Positions 58,481-64,000 of a stretch of 64,000 nt of DNA are shown here, one piece after another. A program made the translations under genes and the position numbers. Each line of letters opens with the position of its first letter. Position 1 is the first letter of the stretch. A model generated the notes under the pieces. It was not told the origin of the DNA and ran no database searches. It saw only the letters and a list, made by a program, of their open reading frames with translations. Source of the stretch: Inia geoffrensis (Eukaryota > Chordata > Mammalia > Artiodactyla > Iniidae); NCBI GenBank assembly GCA_036417435.1, contig CM070899.1:169785494-169849493 (forward strand). The letters are read 5' to 3'.

Positions 58481-60739
58481 ATGCTGTGGAAAACTAGTTG
58501 TAGAGGAAACAATGATAGAAGCAAGGAAGCTTGTAGGAGGCTGTTGCAGCAGTACAGGCACTGAGGAGTTGGACCATGGTGGTGGCCTTGTACCATGACG
58601 GTGGCCTTGGAGAAGGAGAGAAGTGGGTGGTTCTGGATATATACTGGTCTTGCTAATGTATTGCATGAAGGGAATGAGAAAAAGAAAAGAATCAAGAATA
58701 ACTGTGTTTTTGGCTTGTGCTACTGAGTTGGTGTCATTTATAAGGTAAGAGAATCTCAGAAAATTAAGAGTTCTGTTTTAGACCTGATAGATTGGAGGTA
58801 TACATTGGACAGCCATATGGAAATAGTATGTATGCAGCTGGGTCTGAGAGTCTGGAGCTCAGGGGCAAGTTGAGGCTAAAGATAGAAGGAAATGTCCATA
58901 GCAACATAAAGTGTGTTGTTATTATGTCTCCTGGAAATTGCAGTGGTTCCCATCTCTCCTGCCTCCCTCTAAGTCTAGTTCAGTGTCTCTAGATTTTTTT
59001 TTCAGTTATATAATAACTTTTATTATATATTCTAAAGAAATAGTAAGGCACAATGTTCACTTACACAATTAACATGCAGTCAGCACTGGGTAACTCAGAG
59101 ACACAAATGTCAACAATTTTTGTTCAGGACTCATCTGCATGATACATAAAGTTTTCACTGCTGCTGTGACTCTGCAAACAAGCTTTCAAAGTTGGCCTCC
59201 GCAACAGTGGCATCAGAACCATAAGAGAAGCTTAAATAAAACAACAGATTTCTGTCCCCATACCCCCAAAGTTCTGATTGAGAAAGTTTGAGGTAGGGCC
59301 TATGAACCTCTCATTTCTGTGCCGAATACGAGACACTAGACCCACAGGGAGCAAAGTATAGGGGCCAGGAAGAGGAGGCAGTCATAGAGATGGTTCTCAG
59401 TAGACACTGATAGCCAATCACCACATTCCAATGAATAATTCCCTTTCCTGAGGGATCATATACATTTTCAGACTCCTTCTAACTCCTTGTTTTCCAGGTC
59501 TCATGGTAAAGGCACCTTCTCAGAAAGACCTTCTTTAGCCTCCCTATCTAAAATAGGTCTCCTCACTTGGTTTCCACCCCTACTGCAGTATTTTCTCATC
59601 CCCCACGCTGTTAATCTTATTCATATCATTCGTTTATAATTATTAGTTTATGTTTAGTTTATTATTAACTAAAATAAATTATTTATTTCTCCCTTCCATT
59701 GGAGAGAGAATTAGACTCTGTTATGGAAGGGAACCTTCCTGCATGGTCATCATTGTCAGCCAGAACTAGCACTGTGCCTGGCACATAATAGGTGCTCAAT
59801 AAATACTTGAAGAAGTGAACAAGCTGCCCTTGCCTGAGATACCATGAGTGGATTAATTGATGCTCTAAGCATGGGCTGGCGTAGCCTTACTCCAGATCAC
59901 CAAGCCCTCTGCCCAAGACAAGGAATGGGTTTTATTTTGTTTATTATGATAGAAACATTTAACATGAGATTTACCCTCTTAACAAAATAGTCAAACTCAT
60001 AGAAGGAGAGAGTAGAATGGTATTTGCCAGGGGCAGGGTGAAAGGGATATGGGGAATTGCTATTCAGTGGGTATAGACTTTCGGTTATGCAAGATGAATC
60101 AGGTCTAAGGAAAACTATGTGGTGGAATTCCAACACCTTTAGGTGCTGGATTCCATTTGCATCAATCACTGAGCACGATGACATGTGCACTCTTATTAGC
60201 AGGATCATGGCCCCGAAATGGGTGGATCCGCTCCAACTCCCTAAACTAAGCTCCTGAAACGAAAGATTTTTGTAAGCATTTTGAATTGTTCTCATGAGAT
60301 GTCAGGGCCTACACACTGAAAACCCATTTGGCTATTTGCCAGCTGCAGAGTTGAAGATCTAGTCCCTTCCATGGAAAACGAAACTGAGAAAATATTTCAA
60401 GATTTCTAATCAAGATCTGTCCCCTGGAGGGGAAAATGTTATTTTTATGTTCCATCCCAATACACTGGAGGGTTCTGGGAATGCAGCATGTATCCAGCTT
60501 CTATGAGAGGGACTGGAATGAGAAGCTAAGTGCTAGCTCTCCTCCTAAGGAAGAGGCTGAAAATATCACAGAGCCCTGTGTTTCCCAGCAACGTCTGTCC
60601 TCCAAATCTATTGAGAGATGGGAAGAAGGGACAGTGGGTCCAGTAAGGAAAACACACAGTGAAGAGAAGTGGCAGAAAAATTATAAAGGGAACCTGAAAT
60701 GGTATAGACTTCTGTTAATCTAAACTAAAGGGTATTCTT
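58481..60739. other. Unassigned intergenic sequence with small relics
   Basis: 59755-59815 looks like a MIR/L2 fragment ('cactgtgcctggcacataat') and 59935-60110 like an old L1 3' UTR piece ('ggtatttgccaggggcaggg', 'cggttatgcaagatgaat'). The ORF at 60436-60723 has no domain. Confidence 0.5.
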
Positions 60740-61443
60740 TTCCTTTTTAATAAAGTATAGTTGATTTACAAGGTTGTGTTAGCTTCTGGTGTATGGCAAA
60801 CCGATTCAGTTACATATGTATAGATTCTTTTTCATATTCTTTTCCATTATGATTTATTATAAGATATCCGATATATTTTCTGTGCTATACAGTAGGACCT
60901 TATTGTTTATCTGTTTTATATATAGGAGTTTGTATCTGCTAATCCCAAAGTTTGAATTTATCCCTCCCCCACCCCCTTTCCCCCCCTGGTAACCATAAGT
61001 TTGTTTTCTATGTCTGTGAGTCTGTTTGTTTTGTAAATAAGTTCATTTGTATCATATTTTAGATTCCACATATAATCAAGATCATATGATAGTTGTATTT
61101 CTCTGATTTACTTCCCTTAGTATGATCATCTCTAGGTCCATCCACATTGCTTCAATTGGCATTATTTCATTCTTTTTTATGGATAAGTAATATTCCATTG
61201 TATATGTATACCACATCTTTATCCATTCATCTGTTAATGAACATTTAGGTTGCTTCCATGTCTTAGCTATTGTAAATAGTGCTGCTGTGAACATTGGGGT
61301 GAGTGTGTATTTTCAAATTAGAGTTTTCTCCAGATACATGCCCAAGAATGGGATTGCTGGATCATATGGCCACTCTAGTTTTAGCTTTTTAAGGAACCTC
61401 CATACTATTTTCCACGTGGCCCACCAACAGCGTAGGAGGATTC
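60740..61443 (-). repeat. 5'-truncated L1, minus strand, exact target duplication
   Basis: 'tatagttgatttacaaggtt' to 'tccacgtggcccaccaacag'. Flanked by the exact 15-mer CTAAAGGGTATTCTT at 60725-60739 and 61444-61458. The minus ORF 61082-61294 is the ORF2 C-terminal part (SLTDEWIKMWYTYTMEYY). About 704 bp. Confidence 0.95.
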
Positions 61444-61458
61444 CTAAAGGGTATTCTT

Positions 61459-63178
61459 GAGAGTATAAACTTATGCATGTGAATTAGCCAATAGGGAGGC
61501 ATGGAGGTAAAGGGAAAACTGTCAAATTTTCCATTATTCTAGAGGAGGTCAGAGTTCATAGGGTGAGAGAAATCATGATCTATTCAGGGGGATGTTAGAA
61601 TTTGTTCTTCTTTTGAGATATTGTTTATGTCTCATTTTAGTCTGATGAAAAACTGTCTCTTTCTCACTAAACAGTTAGTGAGAAAGAGCTGGAAACACCT
61701 GTGTATATCAATCGCGGTATTTTGGAAGGGAAAATAAGGAAAGGGAGGGCTTAAATCTTCACAGGCTGAGTTTCCAGGAAAGAGGAGCTGGGGACCTTCC
61801 CAGCCAAAACCTTGCTGCTATTTGATTATTTGAGAGCCAGAAAATGGGAAGCACTTGAAGTGTACAACCTGTTGGCTTGTTGGCACTTGGTGTCTGACAC
61901 CAAAATGGTAAAAATGAGTTGAGAGTAGCGCCTTTTCTTCAGAGATATAAGAATAGTTGTTTGTGAAATGCCCTGTGGTTAATTTTTCTTTGTCGTACTT
62001 TGTGGGTTATAATTTTCCCTTTTTATTCCCACCACCACCTTCCAAAGAAAGGAACAATAATCCAATCCTTGAAGGTCGCAGTGAAAAAGTAAAATTAAAA
62101 AATGATGAATAGCATGAATTGAAAACATGTATAAGCATAACTAACAATTTTAAAAGTAGAAATAGGTTCTAGGTGATGTGAGTTAGACTGTGGGAGAATC
62201 CTCCCATTCTTTCTTAACTGATAGCCAGTTGTGGCTCCCCCCACCCCTGAGGCCTCCTATCCCCCATCAGTGACCCCACTCGGTGCCACTGGTGGGCCAT
62301 CCGTCATGGTGTGCAGATAAGGTAGGGCTGCTGAAGGCCCAGCCTCAAACTGCTTGCTTGGGTGGATGATGGATGGATGAACGTTCTGTCATGGTGGCAG
62401 GACAAATATTCTACTCATCATCACTGATGCTCATGACCAAAACAAGAAAAAATTTATGGAGATTTAAAAAAAATCATGTCTCTCAAACTGATGTGTCATT
62501 TTCTTCTCCAGAGTCCGCATGATGTACAGTTCTTGGCAAGCAGGCAGACTGGGTGGGTGTAAAGGCTTATGCCTCTGGGTCATTGACAGGGGTTACCTGT
62601 CAATGGAAGGGCTGTCAATGCAAGGGCTAGGGTCCCCTCCCTCCATCTGATGCTTAGAAAAACTTTGCACTTGGCCTTGGATTTGGTAACCCAGAGATTT
62701 ACAATAAGCTCCATCTTCCAAACTAAACACTTGGGTCTGAGTTACTGATATAAACTCTAAGTAAAAAACTGCCTTGGGGGATCCAAAGGAAAGTCACACT
62801 TAATGAAGAAAGCCTGTTTTAAGTGCTGCCTGCAAACAGCAAGGTGGGGTGTAGGTAAAACTGCTCTTTGGAAGAGATCCATGTACTTGAGCAAGTGTAA
62901 AAACACACTTGTCTTGATGTATTTTCCAGTGGCTATGCTGGAGAGCAAATAATAGGTATAAGGATAATAGATAGATTGATTGATCTTTAAATTGACTGAT
63001 GGGGACACTAGTACAGAGAAGCTGAATCATCTCCACAACATCATAGAGAAAGCGTTTATGAGGAACAAGAATTAACCTCAGCATCGTGGTTTGCCTCTCA
63101 CAACGATGGCCTTCTGCTTGGGAAGCATTCTCTCCATCATTGGAAGTTTGCCCGTGGATCCTGGACAGCAGTGGAGAA
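61459..63178. other. Unassigned intergenic sequence
   Basis: Unique sequence containing a perfect hairpin (61657-61688). The two overlapping minus ORFs at 62757-63084 are chance frames. No gene signal. Confidence 0.5.
61657..61688. repeat. Perfect inverted repeat, 14-bp arms, 4-nt loop
   Basis: CTCTTTCTCACTAA (61657-61670), loop ACAG, TTAGTGAGAAAGAG (61675-61688). Arms match without error. Confidence 0.92.
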
Positions 63179-63179
63179 T

Positions 63180-63545
63180 GCTATAGACTGAATGTTTGTG
63201 TCCCCGCCAAATTCATCTGTTGAAACTCTGATCCCCACTGTGATGGTATTTGCAGATGGGGTCTTGGGGAGGTTATTAGTTCATGAGGGTGGAGCCCTCA
63301 TGAGGGAACTAGTACCCTTGTAATAAGTTACACAGAGAGCTTGCTTCGTCTCTCTTTGCTCTCTGTCACTTGAGGATATGAGAAGACAGCCATCTGCAAT
63401 CCAGAAAAAGGGTCCTCATCAGACACAAGATCTGCCAGGGCCTCAATCTTGGACTTCTGAGCTTCTTAGAACTGTGAAAAAAAAAAAAAAGAGTTTGTTG
63501 TTTTATCCCCATAGTCTGTAGTATTCTGCTGTTATAGCCCCAAGT
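63180..63545 (+). repeat. MLT1-type MaLR LTR
   Basis: 'tatagactgaatgtttgtgtcc', 'gatccccactgtgatggtat', 'catgagggtggagccctcat', 'acacagagagcttgcttcg', 'ctcaatcttggacttctgag' and 'tctgtagtattctgctgtta'. Nearly full length, with a 14-A run inside (63478-63491). Confidence 0.92.
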
Positions 63546-63789
63546 AAGAGAGAGCTAAAGAAGGGTTTTGAATATGGAGTTGACCTCCAGAATCTTAAGT
63601 TCTCTTTTACCCTGGATTTCTATGTGCTTTTAATAGAATCTTATAGATTCTTTGTTGGATATTGGATAACATCAAGGGACAATAAATGAGTTTTCAGTGC
63701 TTCTGTGACTTTCAGCTACTTCCAAGGTTACCAATTGTCCTTCATGAAAATACCCAGCCATGGAAATGGTGGAAACAGTGATAAAAATG

Positions 63790-64000
63790 TGTCAGTAGGA
63801 CATAATAAAGACCACATATGACCAGCCCACAGCTAACATTATACTCAACACTAAGAACCGAAAGCTTTTCTTCTAAGATCAGAAAAAAGAGGAGTATGTC
63901 CACTCTCACACCTTCTAACATTGTATTGGAAGTCATAGCCATAGGGAAAAAAAGAAATAAAAGATATCCAAATGGGAAAAGATAAAGTAAAATTGTCTCT
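63790..64000 (+). mobile_element. L1 ORF2 fragment, plus strand, runs off the window
   Basis: 'gaccagcccacagctaacat', 'catagccatagggaaaaaaag', 'taaaagatatccaaatggga' and 'aaagtaaaattgtctct' match the reverse-transcriptase part of L1 ORF2 (the region before the FADD motif). Stops are present, so it is decayed; it continues beyond 64000. Confidence 0.85.

Noticed and set aside
25691..64000. Search for the expected neighbour CCDC3 on the minus strand
   Set aside because: No coiled-coil or signal-peptide exon matching it was found among the minus-strand frames; it is probably further right.

Overview
This is a vertebrate, clearly mammalian, genomic window. It is AT/GC-mixed, has no bacterial-style gene density, and is full of interspersed repeats. 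Several copies of a tRNA-derived SINE of the CHR family (terminal 'GGGCTTCCCTGGTGGCGC', internal tRNA-Glu-like A and B boxes) occur beside cetartiodactyl-type L1 3' ends, and no ruminant BovB/BovA repeats were seen. That points to a cetacean (whale or dolphin); the species cannot be named from the sequence.

The only protein-coding gene I can support is the 3' half of CAMK1D (calcium/calmodulin-dependent protein kinase I delta) on the + strand. Five coding exons lie at 10218-10330, 11861-11939, 16733-16820, 17756-17873 and 19753-19871. All have canonical AG/GT borders and compatible phases, and together they encode the last ~171 residues: the end of the kinase domain, the autoinhibitory/calmodulin-binding helix and the Ser-rich C-terminal tail. 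The first ~10.2 kb is the intron before this block, and earlier exons lie left of the window. A long, repeat-poor 3' UTR seems to run from 19872 to about 25.67 kb, ending at an AATAAA with a GU-rich downstream element. Reading past the fourth exon's donor gives the alternative tail 'CAYVAK...', which corresponds to a known short CAMK1D isoform.

From ~25.7 kb to 64 kb the window is intergenic. It is a layered record of transposition: MIR, L2 and MER5-type relics; MLT1-type MaLR LTRs (some interrupted); an antisense solo ERV LTR with intact TG...CA ends; a MER2-like DNA transposon inside an old L1; L1 inside L1; SINE inside SINE; and an L1 that appears to carry a 3'-transduced flank. It also holds an 8-copy 41-bp minisatellite, a (CCG)8 tract, several perfect short-loop inverted repeats, a very good CTCF-motif match at 34449-34462, and a small CpG-enriched patch with a consensus minus-strand splice donor near 35.44 kb. 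The neighbouring gene expected from mammalian synteny (CCDC3) was not seen.

Nothing here looks like a new enzymatic or defence system. The items most worth checking are the probable stop-loss in the CAMK1D retained-intron tail, the L1 3' transduction, the CTCF/CpG patch, the unidentified coding-like segment at 28607-28798, and the possible gene relic on the minus strand at 29771-30184.
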